Shown here piece after piece: positions 8,861-19,811 of a DNA stretch of 64,000 nucleotides. Under the pieces are notes generated by a model. That model did no database searches, was not told where the DNA came from, and worked only from the letters and a program-made list of their open reading frames with translations. A program made the position numbers and the translations under genes. Source of the stretch: Jiella marina (lineage in GTDB: Bacteria > Pseudomonadota > Alphaproteobacteria > Rhizobiales > Rhizobiaceae); assembly GCF_024359545.1 (NCBI RefSeq), contig NZ_JAKQZG010000010.1:1-64000 (forward strand), in the 5' to 3' direction. Position 1 is the stretch's first letter; the number at the start of each line of letters is the position of its first letter.

Positions 8861-9382
8861 ATGATGAGCGTTTTCATGGATTGCGGAGCAGCCGATCAGG
8901 CGCTGGCGGTGACGCTGGCGAGCCTGGTGCCAGGCGCCGTCGAGGGCGTGGTGCGGGAAGTGGTGCTGATCGATCGCGGCATGGAGGCGGGCAGCCGCAA
9001 GGTCGCCGATCACGCCGGCTGCGCGGTGATCCCGGTTGATGAGGTTCCCGCCCGGATCGCGGGCGCGAAGGGCGATTGGCTGCTCTTTCTGGAACCCGGG
9101 GCGCGGCTCCAGCCCGGGTGGATAGGCGCCGTCGTCGAACACGCCGAATCTGTCGAGGCGGGCCGTGCGAAGATGCCCTGCGCGCGATTTCGCCGGGCCG
9201 CCGCGGACCGGCCGAAATTCCTGGCGCGGCTGGGCCGACGTTCCGCGCTCGGCGAGGGTTTTCTGGTTCGAAAAGCCCAGGCGATCGGTCTGTCAAAAGG
9301 CGGACGCCCCCTGGCCGAGATGGCGAAAGGGGTGGCCGTCACGCAAGTGGATGGCGAGATCCGCCCTGCGCCGAGCGGGTAG
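8861..9382 (+). CDS. Glycosyltransferase family 2-like protein, short
   Basis: A 173-aa protein with the shape of a minimal GT-A glycosyltransferase: an early helix-strand segment (TLASLVPGAVEGVVREVVLID), a putative DxD-free region, and GDWLLFLEPGARLQPGWIGAVVEHAE, which resembles the acceptor/metal strand of GT2 enzymes. The classical DxD is not evident, so activity is doubtful. Related short proteins sit between the radical SAM or moaB region and rpsA in other Hyphomicrobiales. Two ATGs (8861, 8864) are possible; GAAGGGA abuts the first. Function not established. Confidence 0.7.
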   Translation: MMSVFMDCGAADQALAVTLASLVPGAVEGVVREVVLIDRGMEAGSRKVADHAGCAVIPVDEVPARIAGAKGDWLLFLEPGARLQPGWIGAVVEHAESVEAGRAKMPCARFRRAAADRPKFLARLGRRSALGEGFLVRKAQAIGLSKGGRPLAEMAKGVAVTQVDGEIRPAPSG

Positions 9383-9438
9383 CGCAAGTCCTTGAGACGC
9401 CGGCAAAGCCCGTGAGATGTTCCCGGCCTGAAGAAACG

Positions 9439-9475
9439 AAAAGGCCCGCGGCGTCGGAACGCCGCGGGCCTTTTT
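9439..9475. terminator. Bidirectional terminator between the GT-like gene and rpsA
   Basis: A 15-bp stem (9440-9454 with 9459-9473) begins with AAAA and ends in TTTTT, with a four-base loop CGGA. It is rho-independent in both directions and sits between two convergent genes. Confidence 0.9.
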
Positions 9476-9519
9476 GTCCGTCAGCTTGGACCGCGCCAGG
9501 CGCGGTCCTTTGACTGTGC

Positions 9520-11223
9520 TTATTCGTCGTCGCCGCGGTTCTTCAGAGCCGCGCCGAGAATGTCGCCGAGCGAAGCGCCGGAGTCCTGCGAGCCGTACTG
9601 TGCGACGGCTTCCTTCTCCTCGGCGATCTGCAGCGCCTTGATCGACACGCCGACCTTGCGGGCCTTCTTGTCGAACTGGGTGACGCGTGCATCGACCTTC
9701 TGACCGACCTGGAAGCGCTCGGGGCGCTGCTCGTCGCGGTCGCGGGCGAGATCGGAACGACGGATGAAGGAGGTGAGGTCCGTATCGACGATCTTCACCT
9801 CGATGCCGCCGTCCTTGATCTCGGTGACCTCGCAGGTGACGATCGAGCCGCGGCGAACGTCGCCGGCCTCGGCAGCCTCGACGAACGGATCGCCCGCGAC
9901 CTGCTTCATGCCGAGCGAGATACGCTCCTTGTCGACGTCGACGTCGAGGACCTGGGCCTTGACGATGTCGCCCTTGTTGAACTCCTCGATCACCTGCTCG
10001 CCCGGACGGTTCCAGTCGAGATCGGAGAGATGGACCATGCCGTCCACATCGCCTTCGAGGCCGATGAACAGGCCGAACTCGGTCTTGTTCTTGACCTCGC
10101 CCTCGACCACGGTGCCGATCGGGAACTTGTCCTGGAAGGCTTCCCACGGATTCTGAAGCGTCTGCTTCAGGCCGAGCGAGATGCGGCGCTTGTTCGGGTC
10201 GACCTCGAGAACGACCACCTCGACCTCCTGGGAGGTGGAGAGGATCTTGCCCGGATGGACGTTCTTCTTCGTCCAGGACATCTCGGAGACGTGGATGAGG
10301 CCCTCGATGCCCGGCTCCAGCTCGACGAACGCACCATAGTCGGTGATGTTCGTGACGCGGCCGGTAACCTTGACGCCCATCGGGTACTTGACGCCGATGC
10401 CGTCCCACGGATCCGCCTCGAGCTGCTTCATGCCGAGCGAGATGCGGTGGGTTTCCTGGTTGATCCGGATGATCTGGACCTTCACCGTCTGACCGATCTG
10501 CAGGATCTCGGTCGGATGGTTGACGCGGCGCCAGGCCATGTCGGTGACGTGCAGGAGACCGTCGATGCCACCGAGATCGACGAACGCGCCGTAATCGGTG
10601 ATGTTCTTGACGATACCCTCGACGACCTGACCCTCTTCGAGGTTCTGGACGATTTCGGAACGCTGCTCGGCGCGGCTCTCCTCGAGGACGGTGCGGCGCG
10701 AGACGACGATATTGCCGCGGCGCTTGTCCATCTTGAGGATCTGGAAGGGCTGCGGCGTGTTCATCAGCGGCGTGACGTCGCGGATCGGCCGGATGTCGAC
10801 CTGGGAACGCGGCAGGAAGGCAACGGCGCCATCCAGATCGACGGTGAAGCCGCCCTTGACCTGGTTGAAGATCTGGCCTTCGACCTTCTCGTTCGCGTTG
10901 AACTTCTCTTCCAGACGGACCCAGCTTTCCTCGCGGCGAGCCTTGTCGCGCGAAAGAACCGCTTCGCCCAGCGCGTTTTCGATGCGCTCGACATAGATCT
11001 CGACGGTGTCGCCGACGTTCAGCTCGCCGTCCTTGCCCTTGGCGCCGAATTCCTTCAGCGGCACGCGGCCTTCGACCTTGAGGCCGGCGTCGATGACGGC
11101 CATGTCCTTTTCGATCGCGACGACGGTGCCCTTGACCACCGTGCCTTCGGCGACATCCTGCTCGTGAAAGGACGCTTCGAGCAGCGACGCGAAGTCTTCG
11201 CGCGAGGGATTGAGGTTAGACAT
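9520..11223 (-). CDS. rpsA: 30S ribosomal protein S1
   Basis: Ribosomal protein S1 binds mRNA and brings it to the 30S subunit. The 567-aa product contains six S1 (OB-fold) repeats; the later repeats show the signature YGAFVDLGGIDGLLHVTDM, YGAFVELEPGIEGLIHVSEM and FGLFIGLEGDVDGMVHLSDL. The start is ATG 11223 (MSNLNPSREDFASLL) with GGAGAA directly upstream; a longer frame to 11262 adds 13 unlikely residues. It lies downstream of cmk on the same strand with a 259-base gap that holds its leader, including a GC-rich hairpin near 11378-11400. Location after cmk and aroA is the classic proteobacterial order. Confidence 0.97.
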   Translation of the reverse strand: MSNLNPSREDFASLLEASFHEQDVAEGTVVKGTVVAIEKDMAVIDAGLKVEGRVPLKEFGAKGKDGELNVGDTVEIYVERIENALGEAVLSRDKARREESWVRLEEKFNANEKVEGQIFNQVKGGFTVDLDGAVAFLPRSQVDIRPIRDVTPLMNTPQPFQILKMDKRRGNIVVSRRTVLEESRAEQRSEIVQNLEEGQVVEGIVKNITDYGAFVDLGGIDGLLHVTDMAWRRVNHPTEILQIGQTVKVQIIRINQETHRISLGMKQLEADPWDGIGVKYPMGVKVTGRVTNITDYGAFVELEPGIEGLIHVSEMSWTKKNVHPGKILSTSQEVEVVVLEVDPNKRRISLGLKQTLQNPWEAFQDKFPIGTVVEGEVKNKTEFGLFIGLEGDVDGMVHLSDLDWNRPGEQVIEEFNKGDIVKAQVLDVDVDKERISLGMKQVAGDPFVEAAEAGDVRRGSIVTCEVTEIKDGGIEVKIVDTDLTSFIRRSDLARDRDEQRPERFQVGQKVDARVTQFDKKARKVGVSIKALQIAEEKEAVAQYGSQDSGASLGDILGAALKNRGDDE

Positions 11224-11482
11224 TCTTTCTCCTTGGGAACCCTTCCTTGCGGGAAAGGGCATGCGCCAGCGAAATATCCGTTCCGCACGGGTTTGAAGGT
11301 TTCGAGCCGCCCGGTTTCGGCCAAGGTCTCCGCGATTTCCTCGCCGGAGACGTCCATCCCGCCTGATGGCGGATGGGTGGCGCTGGAGCCGCCACCGGAC
11401 GGAATTTCAAGAATGGACGATCAGGCCCGCAAAGCGGGGCATGATAGCCAAAAAGGGCACGCCTCCAACAGGAAACGGCCCC

Positions 11483-12147
11483 TCAACGCGTCTCCAGATT
11501 CGCCAGGCGCTGATCGATCACAGCGCAGGCTGCCTGGAAGGCCGCTTCTATATCCAATTCGCTGGTATCGAGCAAGTGGGCGTCCGGCGCCGGTCTCAGC
11601 GGGGCGACCGTTCGGCCGGAATCCCGCTCGTCGCGGGAGCGCACTTCCGAGAGGATCCGCTCATAGGTCACGTCGCGGCCGTGACCAATGAGTTCGTCGG
11701 TGCGTCGGCGGGCGCGCACTTCAGCCGACGCCGTGACGAAGATCTTGACGTCTGCGTCCGGGCAGATGACCGTGCCGATGTCGCGGCCGTCGAGGACGGC
11801 CCCTTCCGGCCGGGCGGCGAAGGCGCGTTGAAACTCGACCAGGGCTTCGCGGACACGTCCGTGAACGGCGATGCGCGAGGCGAGTTCGCCGGCCTCGTGG
11901 CCCCGCAGGGTCGGATCGTCCAGATGGCCGGGTTCCAGCTTCCTCGCCACTTGACCGACCCCTTCCTCGTCATCCGGGTCGACGCCCGCCAGCATCACTT
12001 GTTTGCCGACGGCCCGATAGAGCAGGCCCGTATCGAGATAGGGGAGCCCGTAATGTTCGGCGACGCGCTTGGCGAGCGTTCCCTTGCCAGCGGCGGCCGG
12101 ACCGTCGATCGCGATTGTGACGGGAGCGAGGGTCAGCGGGCTCGTGG

Positions 12148-12151
<4 letters not shown>
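11483..12151 (-). CDS. cmk: Cytidylate kinase
   Basis: Phosphorylates CMP and dCMP using ATP. The P-loop is IDGPAAAGKGTLAKRVA near the N-terminus, followed by LPYLDTGLLYRAVG and the CMP-binding ARPEGAVLDGRDIGTVICPDA. The enzyme is 222 aa from ATG 12151 (MTTSPLTLAPVTIAIDGP), the usual length. The start overlaps the stop of the small membrane-protein gene upstream by 4 bases, so aroA, the membrane protein and cmk form one operon. Confidence 0.96.
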
Positions 12152-14267
<2,116 letters not shown>

Positions 14268-14350
14268 TCATCAAAAAGGGTTCATGTCGTCGCGGAAGAG
14301 CAGCATGCAGGCTTCGCGGCGCGCAAACACAGGACAATTGTGAGGCAGCC

Positions 14351-14722
14351 ATGGCGAAGCCCGAGCTCGGCACCAAGCGGGTCGACCCCGAAACCGGACG
14401 CAAATTCTACGATCTGAACAAGGATCCGATCGTTTCGCCCTATACGGGCAAGTCCTATCCCCGAAGCTATTTCGAGGGCGACGCGCCCGAGGAAGAGGAA
14501 GTGGAAGAGACCGAGACCGCCGAGGTCGAGGCCGAGCCGAACACGGTTTCGCTTCAGGATGTCGCGGAAGAGGAATCGGAGAAGGACAACGACGACCTTC
14601 CCGATATCGACGACGACAGCGACGATTCCTCCGGCGACGACGACACGTTTCTCGAAGACGATGAAGATGACGACGACATGTCGGACATCATCGGCGGCGG
14701 TCGCGACGACGACGAGGACTGA
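14351..14722 (+). CDS. FYDLN-acid family protein (TIGR02300)
   Basis: A 123-aa protein of the alphaproteobacterial TIGR02300 family. The diagnostic N-terminus is GTKRVDPETGRKFYDLNKDP with VSPYTGKSYP, resembling a small zinc-ribbon-derived fold without the cysteines. The C-terminal two-thirds is almost entirely acidic (runs of Glu and Asp), so it is very likely disordered. Function is unknown; the family sits beside aroA, cmk and rpsA throughout Rhizobiales. ATG 14351 is the family start. It is divergent from aroA with a 380-base gap (13971-14350) that must hold both promoters; I see no gene in that gap. Confidence 0.9.
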   Translation: MAKPELGTKRVDPETGRKFYDLNKDPIVSPYTGKSYPRSYFEGDAPEEEEVEETETAEVEAEPNTVSLQDVAEEESEKDNDDLPDIDDDSDDSSGDDDTFLEDDEDDDDMSDIIGGGRDDDED

Positions 14723-14750
14723 GTTCCGACGAATTCGGAGCGGCATGTTT

Positions 14751-14790
14751 CGGGCGGGCGATCCTTTTCGGGTCGCCCGCCCGATTGCGT
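14751..14790 (+). terminator. Terminator-like hairpin after the FYDLN gene
   Basis: An 11-bp GC-rich stem (14751-14761 with 14773-14783) with an 11-base loop lies 28 bases after the stop. The following T tract is poor, so it may rely on Rho or simply protect the transcript end. Confidence 0.55.
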
Positions 14791-14869
14791 TCTGCGCCGC
14801 TTCTTGGCTTGAGGATAGGCGCAAGCGACGGGCGATGGACCCGGAACACCAGCGCTGAGGACCTCCTCA

Positions 14870-15421
14870 TCATGAGCCGCACAGGGGCATACCGTCCCAG
14901 GCGCCGGAGGCGGCCGCGGCGCGCAGATCCTGTTCGACGAGGGGAATGAACCGTCCGTTCGGTTCGATCCGCATCAGCGTGCGAACCACCAGCGGCCCTT
15001 CGGGCAGCGGGCCGACCCGGCAACCGCCCGAGACATGGACAGACAGCGTGCCCCGGCCCTCGCCGCGACCGGAGCGCGCCTTGGCCTGGGTTCTTCGAAA
15101 CCGCTCCCGGTCTGCAGGCGCCACGAAAAGGCGCTGGGCATTGCCGGCGGCGGAGGCATCTTCGAGGGCGAGAACGAAGCGCTCGTCGAATTCGAGCTCG
15201 GGTCTCGCTGCGACCTTCGAAAGCCGCATGACCGCGTCGCCCGGCCGCAGCCGAAGGTTCGACGGACTTTCAATTCGCACCACCAGACCATCGGGAGCGG
15301 CCGAAAGCGGGTCGAAGCGCGACAGGGCAGCGATATCGTCGGGCCTGTTCGTGATGCATCCGCTCAGGAAAAGCGTGAGGAGGAGAAGGCCGGACAGGCT
15401 GAAACGCGATGGGAACGACAT
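14870..15421 (-). CDS. Putative outer-membrane or periplasmic lipoprotein
   Basis: A 183-aa product with a classical lipoprotein signal: basic MSFPSRF, a hydrophobic core LSGLLLLTLFL, and lipobox LSGC, giving the lipidated Cys at residue 21. The mature part has IESPSNLRLRPGDAVMRLS and a C-terminal region of beta character ending MPLCGS; two further cysteines (in GGCRVG and PLCGS) could form a disulfide. I do not recognise a family. It is divergent from the DUF2975/XRE pair, with the 80-base gap holding an AT-rich palindrome. Confidence 0.75.
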   Translation of the reverse strand: MSFPSRFSLSGLLLLTLFLSGCITNRPDDIAALSRFDPLSAAPDGLVVRIESPSNLRLRPGDAVMRLSKVAARPELEFDERFVLALEDASAAGNAQRLFVAPADRERFRRTQAKARSGRGEGRGTLSVHVSGGCRVGPLPEGPLVVRTLMRIEPNGRFIPLVEQDLRAAAASGAWDGMPLCGS

Positions 15422-15451
15422 GGGAAAGCCTCGGATTGACGGATCGGAATT

Positions 15452-15485
15452 ATTGTTTTACGATAATTCATAATTGTCAAACGAT
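15452..15485. promoter_or_regulatory. AT-rich imperfect palindrome, candidate XRE operator
   Basis: In the short gap between the divergent lipoprotein and DUF2975 genes, 15452-15485 reads nearly the same on both strands: arms begin ATTGTTTTAC and end GTCAAACGAT, with 12 of 17 positions matching in each arm. The gap is far richer in A and T than the flanking genes. The neighbouring XRE regulator is the obvious candidate to bind it. Confidence 0.4.
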
Positions 15486-15501
15486 GATAAGGCGATTGCT
15501 C

Positions 15502-16047
15502 ATGACCTCCATCGACATGATTGTGCGTCTCGGCCGACGTCTGCGCCTCCTGGTCGCGGCGACGATGGCCTTTCTCGTGGCGGGGGCACTCGCGCTCTTT
15601 CTGATGGGCGTCTTTTCGCCCGGGACATTGCGCGACGTGTTGATGGAGCACGCGACGGCCGGTCGGCCCGTCACGCTGAGCGCCGGAGCCCTTGCAGGGG
15701 CCACGGTCCTGGGAGCGGCGGGTCTCAGCCTCCTGCTTCTGGCGCTGAAATCCCTGTGGGACATGTTTTCAGAATTCGAGAGGCGGGCGCCGCTCAGCCG
15801 GTCCGCCGCCGGGCATTTGCGTCAGGCCGGCCTGTTGTTCCTGGCCTTTGCCATCTGGCGCCTCGTTTCGGTGCCGGTTGCCAGTCTCGTCCTCAGCGTC
15901 GGCAACACGCCCGGCGAGCGCTTCGTCGCCGTCTCGATCGGCAGTGCGGATCTTCTGGCGGTCCTGACCGGCGGGGTGCTCGTCATCGTCGGCCACGTCA
16001 TGGCGCTGGCCGCGGAGATCGACGAAGACAACCGCCAGATCGTCTGA
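15502..16047 (+). CDS. DUF2975-like membrane protein
   Basis: A 181-aa protein with four hydrophobic segments (residues about 10-40, 55-80, 103-130, 150-172). Between the second and third segment it has LWDMFSEFERRAPLSRSAAGHLRQAG, the DUF2975 pattern of a short helix with bulky aromatic and acidic residues. DUF2975 genes are routinely paired with a small XRE regulator, as here (4-base gap to 16052), in a unit thought to sense membrane or redox state, though the role is not proven. I choose ATG 15502 because AAGG lies 9 bases upstream; ATG 15484 overlaps the palindrome and is less likely. Confidence 0.75.
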   Translation: MTSIDMIVRLGRRLRLLVAATMAFLVAGALALFLMGVFSPGTLRDVLMEHATAGRPVTLSAGALAGATVLGAAGLSLLLLALKSLWDMFSEFERRAPLSRSAAGHLRQAGLLFLAFAIWRLVSVPVASLVLSVGNTPGERFVAVSIGSADLLAVLTGGVLVIVGHVMALAAEIDEDNRQIV

Positions 16048-16051
16048 TCCG

Positions 16052-16270
16052 GTGCCGATCGCCGTCCATCTCGATGTGATGCTCGCCAGGCGCAAGATGC
16101 GCTCGAAGGAACTCGCCGAGCGGATCGGCATCACCGAGCAGAACGTCTCCCTGCTGAAATCCGGAAAGGTCCGCGGTGTACGGTTCGAGACGCTGGAGCG
16201 GATATGCCGCGAACTGGAGTGCCAGCCCGGCGATCTCCTGACCTTCGAACCGGATGACGCTGCCGATTGA
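16052..16270 (+). CDS. Small XRE-family transcriptional regulator
   Basis: A 72-aa protein consisting of one Cro/C1-type helix-turn-helix domain: MLARRKMRSKELAERIGI, then TEQNVSLLKSGKVRGVRFET as the recognition part, and LERICRELECQPGDLL. It belongs to the YozG-like group that travels with DUF2975 proteins. The start is GTG 16052, 4 bases after the membrane-protein stop, so the two are translated together. Autoregulation through the palindrome at 15452-15485 is an inference. Confidence 0.9.
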   Translation: MPIAVHLDVMLARRKMRSKELAERIGITEQNVSLLKSGKVRGVRFETLERICRELECQPGDLLTFEPDDAAD

Positions 16271-16317
16271 CGAGGAGCCGGAAGTGCCCGCCCGGCCTTC
16301 CCGGCCGCGTGTCTGCG

Positions 16318-16614
16318 TCAGCAGTCCTCGCCGAAACGGCTGGCGACCAGTTCCTCCAGGGCGTCGAGCACGGCGTCGGCGTCCGGTCCCGTCGCCGACA
16401 CTTCGATCGAGGTGCCCTGGCTCGCGGCCAGCATCATCAGGCCCATGATCGACTGGCCGCCGACGCTCATGCCGTCGCGCGAGATCGTCACCTCCGCCTC
16501 ATATTGTTCCACCGTTTCGACGAAGCGGGCCGAGGCGCGGGCGTGGAGGCCTCGGCGATTGACGATGGTGAAGTTCCGCGGCTTCGACGCCTCGCCGCCT
16601 TCTTCGCTTTCCAT
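16318..16614 (-). CDS. ptsH: HPr phosphocarrier protein
   Basis: Phosphocarrier of the PTS-type regulatory phosphorelay. The active-site histidine is in NRRGLHARASARFVE (His24 from the start used) and the HprK-phosphorylated serine is in GGQSIMGLMMLAAS (Ser55-56 region). The protein is 98 aa from ATG 16614 with GGGGAGG about 11 bases upstream; an in-frame ATG at 16650 is possible. No PTS sugar permease is encoded nearby, so in line with other Rhizobiales it probably works in regulation, with EIIA and HprK encoded just upstream. Gap to the EIIA gene is about 160 bases. Confidence 0.93.
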   Translation of the reverse strand: MESEEGGEASKPRNFTIVNRRGLHARASARFVETVEQYEAEVTISRDGMSVGGQSIMGLMMLAASQGTSIEVSATGPDADAVLDALEELVASRFGEDC

Positions 16615-16777
16615 GCCTTCGCCGTCCTCCCCGATCAGCGGTTGGATCATCCCTGCCGGCGCCGACGGTTCGTGCGCGCCGTGATCGGGCTGGCTTGCCG
16701 AAGCGACTATGTCGCTTGGGAGATCGCCGTCTTTCGGGTCGAGGCTGCGCACGGGGTCTCTCGTCCTTCCCGGTTCG

Positions 16778-17179
16778 CTACTTGCCGCTGAGCACACGGC
16801 TCGCGACATTGATGTATTTGCGGCCCGCATCCTGCGCGTCGACGAGGGCGTCGGCCATCGCCTTTTCCTCCCGCACACTGGCGAGCTTGATCAGCATCGG
16901 CAGGTTGACGCCGGCCAGCACGTCGACGCGGCTGTTTTCCATGACCGAAATGGCGAGGTTGGAGGGTGTGCCGCCGAACATGTCGGTCAGGATGATGACG
17001 CCCGAGCCGCGATCGGCGCGGGCCACGGCCTCGACGATGTCGATCCGCCGCTGCTCCATGTCGTCCTCCGGGCCGATCGAAATGGTCTCGAACGCCTCCT
17101 GAGGGCCGACCACATGTTCGACCGCATGGCGGAACTCGTCGGCCAGGCGGCCATGGGTGACGAGCACAAGTCCAATCAT
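16778..17179 (-). CDS. PTS EIIA component, mannose family
   Basis: A 133-aa EIIA-Man domain protein. The phosphorylated histidine is His9 in MIGLVLVTHGRLADEF; the family motif IILTDMFGGTPSNLA follows in the middle. Standalone EIIA-Man proteins in Rhizobiales have no matching EIIB/EIIC and act in a regulatory relay linked to HPr and a PtsP-type EI. The start is ATG 17179, or ATG 17191 four residues earlier; neither has a clear ribosome site. Confidence 0.92.
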   Translation of the reverse strand: MIGLVLVTHGRLADEFRHAVEHVVGPQEAFETISIGPEDDMEQRRIDIVEAVARADRGSGVIILTDMFGGTPSNLAISVMENSRVDVLAGVNLPMLIKLASVREEKAMADALVDAQDAGRKYINVASRVLSGK

Positions 17180-17364
17180 ATCAACCGTCATCGATTCGCG
17201 GTCGCGGGCGACCGGGTCCTCCATCGGCCGGCCTGCGATCGCAGAGGGCCGACACGCTCCATGGGCGCGCATCTTGGCAGGTGGTGCTCGATGCGCAAGT
17301 GAAATGATCGCGCGCGCGCCTTGCGCGGCTCTGTCGTGACCGCTTCGCCGTAATCCTGAGCCGT

Positions 17365-17817
17365 CTATCGCAGCCGCCGCCCGGGAAGTGAGAGCGTCAG
17401 GAGAATGTCGGCGTTGAGCGCCGCTTCGTGCATGGGGAGCCGGAAAACGGGGAAGGACAGGCCCATGAGCTCGGCTTCCCGCTCCGTGGGATAGCGCGCG
17501 ACCGTTGCCGGATCGACGAGGTCGACGATCCAGCGTAACGCGATGTCATCGCGTACCGGCTCTTCCACGATACCGACGCCCGACAGTTCGATGAGACCCT
17601 TGAGGGTCTCGGGCGCCGAGAGCATCACTGTCTCGCCCCGTCGCTCCGCGTTCACCCGATCGTCGGCGACCAGCGCCGCATCCAGTCCGAGGCCGGGGGC
17701 GCGGCGCAGAATCGCGAGCGTCAGCGCCGACTTGCCACTGCGTGCGGCCCCGCGAATGAGGAGGCCGTCATCGCCGATCGCAAGGGCGCAGCCGTGGAGA
17801 TTGACCGGCGCGGTCAT
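17365..17817 (-). CDS. hprK: HPr kinase/phosphorylase, short C-terminal form
   Basis: Bifunctional serine kinase/phosphorylase of HPr. At 150 aa it contains only the C-terminal catalytic domain, as in other alphaproteobacteria, with no N-terminal regulatory domain. The P-loop is IRGAARSGKSALTLA (residues 21-35), and the phosphorylase-type motif lies near VALRW/IALRWIVDLVDP. Its ATG overlaps the chvG stop as ATGA, so kinase and sensor are co-translated, the conserved rhizobial pairing. Confidence 0.93.
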   Translation of the reverse strand: MTAPVNLHGCALAIGDDGLLIRGAARSGKSALTLAILRRAPGLGLDAALVADDRVNAERRGETVMLSAPETLKGLIELSGVGIVEEPVRDDIALRWIVDLVDPATVARYPTEREAELMGLSFPVFRLPMHEAALNADILLTLSLPGRRLR

Positions 17818-19637
17818 TCCGCCGGGAGCGAAACGATGAAGCGTGCACCCGCCACGCCCTCGGGCGCGTCCTCGTCGACGATGTTCTCGGCACGGATCGT
17901 GCCGTCATGGGCTTCGACGATCTGCCGGGAGATCGAAAGACCCAGGCCCGAGTTCTGGCCGAAGGCCTCGCCCGCTGGACGGTCGGTGTAGAAGCGCTCG
18001 AAGATGCGGTCGATGATGTCGGCCTGGATGCCCGGGCCATTGTCTTCGACGGTGACGATGACCCGCTGTCCGCGCCGGCGCAGGGTGACGTCGATGCGGC
18101 CGTTTTCGGCCGGCACGAAGGACCGGGCGTTCTCGATCAGATTGGTGAAAACCTGGCTCAGCCGCAGATCATGGCCAGTAATGACATAGCCATCGCGCTG
18201 GCCGGCAGGCAGTTTCTGGGCCTGGAAATCGATCTTCACCGTCCGGCCGCCGCGCGCATGGCCGTTGGCGCCCGCGACAACCGAGCGAAGGAGCGCGGCG
18301 AGATCGACCTTGGCGGCCACCTGCCGCGCGAGTTCCGCATCGAGCCGCGAGGCGTCGGAAATGTCGGTGATCAGCCGGTCGAGGCGCCGGACGTCGTGCT
18401 GGATGATTTCCAGGAGGCGCTGGCGCGAGGTCTCGTTCTTGGCGAGTGGCAAGGTTTCGACCGCGCTTCTGAGCGAAGTCAGCGGGTTCTTGAGCTCGTG
18501 GCTGACGTCGGCGGCAAAGGATTCGATCGCGTCGATCCGGGCGTAAAGCGCGTTGGTCATGTCATGGAGCGCGCGGGCGAGATTGCCGATCTCGTCGGTC
18601 CGGTCACCGAAATCGGGGATCGCCGCGCGATCCCGAACGCCACGGCGCACGCGAATGGCCGCGGCCGACAGCCGTCTGAGGGGTGTTGCGATGGTCGAGG
18701 CAAGCAGCGTCGACAGGACGATGACGACGAGAGCCGCAACGCCGAAGACCCGTACGATCGCCATTCGCTCGGCCTGGACGATCTTGTCGATATCGCCGCC
18801 CTGGGTCGACAGGAGAAGCACCCCGAGCACAGCCCGGAAGCGCTGGATCGGCACGGCCACGGACACGATCAGCTCGCCGGTCTCGGTGGCGCGCACCACG
18901 GTCGCCGGCCCGCCGGTCAGCGCGCTCATCACCTCCGGATAGGCGGTGCCGGCGCCGCCAGGCGTCTCGCGATAGATCGGCAGGTCGCTGCCGGTGAAGA
19001 GATTGCGGAAGAAGTTCAGGAATTTGGTGCTGACATCCGGACTGTCTTGGGCGACCGGCGGCAGGTCATAGCGCAGGATCTGGCCGCGCGAATAAAGATG
19101 CCGGGAATCGAGAATCAGATTGGCGTCCCGGTCATAGAGGCGGGCGCGGGTCCGCGTCGGCGAGATCAGCCGCCTGAGAAGCGGCGCCACGCGCTCGGGA
19201 TTGATCGGGAAGTCGAGGCTGTCCGTCGCCTCCGTCGAGGGTGCCAGCGTATCGCCGGCCTGAAGCTCCAGCAGCCGCTCGGGATCGAGCGTGATCGAAT
19301 TGGTCTCGACGGTGGCCGAGGAGGCGATCGCCGAGGCGATGATCTCGCCCTGGGTCAGCAGGCTCTCGACCCGCGCATCGATCAGGCCGGCCCGGAACTG
19401 GTTGAGATACAGAATGCCCGAGACGAGCACGATCAGGGCGACGAGGTTGAGGAAGACGATGCGGCGCGTGAGCGAGGAAAAGATCGAATGGCCGAGCAGC
19501 CAGCGGATGCGGTAGAGCACCCGCCGGATGAAGGGCAGGCGCCGCAGCCGGCGACGCAGCATGACCTGGCGCCGGCGCTCGTGCTCCGCCGGACCGCGCT
19601 TGTCTTCCTTGTTGCCGGTTTCAGAAATCGAGACCAT
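17814..19637 (-). CDS. chvG: Sensor histidine kinase ChvG/ExoS
   Basis: Membrane histidine kinase that, with ChvI, responds to acid and envelope stress and is needed for host interaction in Agrobacterium and Sinorhizobium. It has two membrane segments (IVFLNLVALIVLVSGILYL near residue 65 and a second near residue 290), a periplasmic domain of about 200 residues, a HAMP domain (IATPLRRLSAAAIRVRRG), the phosphoacceptor box FAADVSHELKNPLTSLRS, and an ATPase domain with NLIENARSF, VEDNGPGI and GLGLSISRQIVEAH. ATG 19637 gives 607 aa; a TTG precedes it. The ChvI gene lies upstream with a 174-base gap. Confidence 0.95.
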   Translation of the reverse strand: MVSISETGNKEDKRGPAEHERRRQVMLRRRLRRLPFIRRVLYRIRWLLGHSIFSSLTRRIVFLNLVALIVLVSGILYLNQFRAGLIDARVESLLTQGEIIASAIASSATVETNSITLDPERLLELQAGDTLAPSTEATDSLDFPINPERVAPLLRRLISPTRTRARLYDRDANLILDSRHLYSRGQILRYDLPPVAQDSPDVSTKFLNFFRNLFTGSDLPIYRETPGGAGTAYPEVMSALTGGPATVVRATETGELIVSVAVPIQRFRAVLGVLLLSTQGGDIDKIVQAERMAIVRVFGVAALVVIVLSTLLASTIATPLRRLSAAAIRVRRGVRDRAAIPDFGDRTDEIGNLARALHDMTNALYARIDAIESFAADVSHELKNPLTSLRSAVETLPLAKNETSRQRLLEIIQHDVRRLDRLITDISDASRLDAELARQVAAKVDLAALLRSVVAGANGHARGGRTVKIDFQAQKLPAGQRDGYVITGHDLRLSQVFTNLIENARSFVPAENGRIDVTLRRRGQRVIVTVEDNGPGIQADIIDRIFERFYTDRPAGEAFGQNSGLGLSISRQIVEAHDGTIRAENIVDEDAPEGVAGARFIVSLPAE

Positions 19638-19811
19638 CAATTCAGCGCGTCGCTGGGCCTTTCGGGTTCGCTTTGCCGCACTCGAGGCGGGTCGGCGGGA
19701 ATTGCGTCGTTATCCGGCTGGATCACGCACTCGTCTGCAAGAGACAGACAGCCAGCGCCGGCCAGGGGCGTTAAGGAAGCCGGTCCGGATCGCGGCAGAT
19801 TGCCCGGAACC

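Noticed and set aside
10030-11691. 553-aa open frame on the plus strand over rpsA
   Set aside because: Antisense of S1 repeats; the repeated pattern of the frame is a mirror of the S1 repeats.
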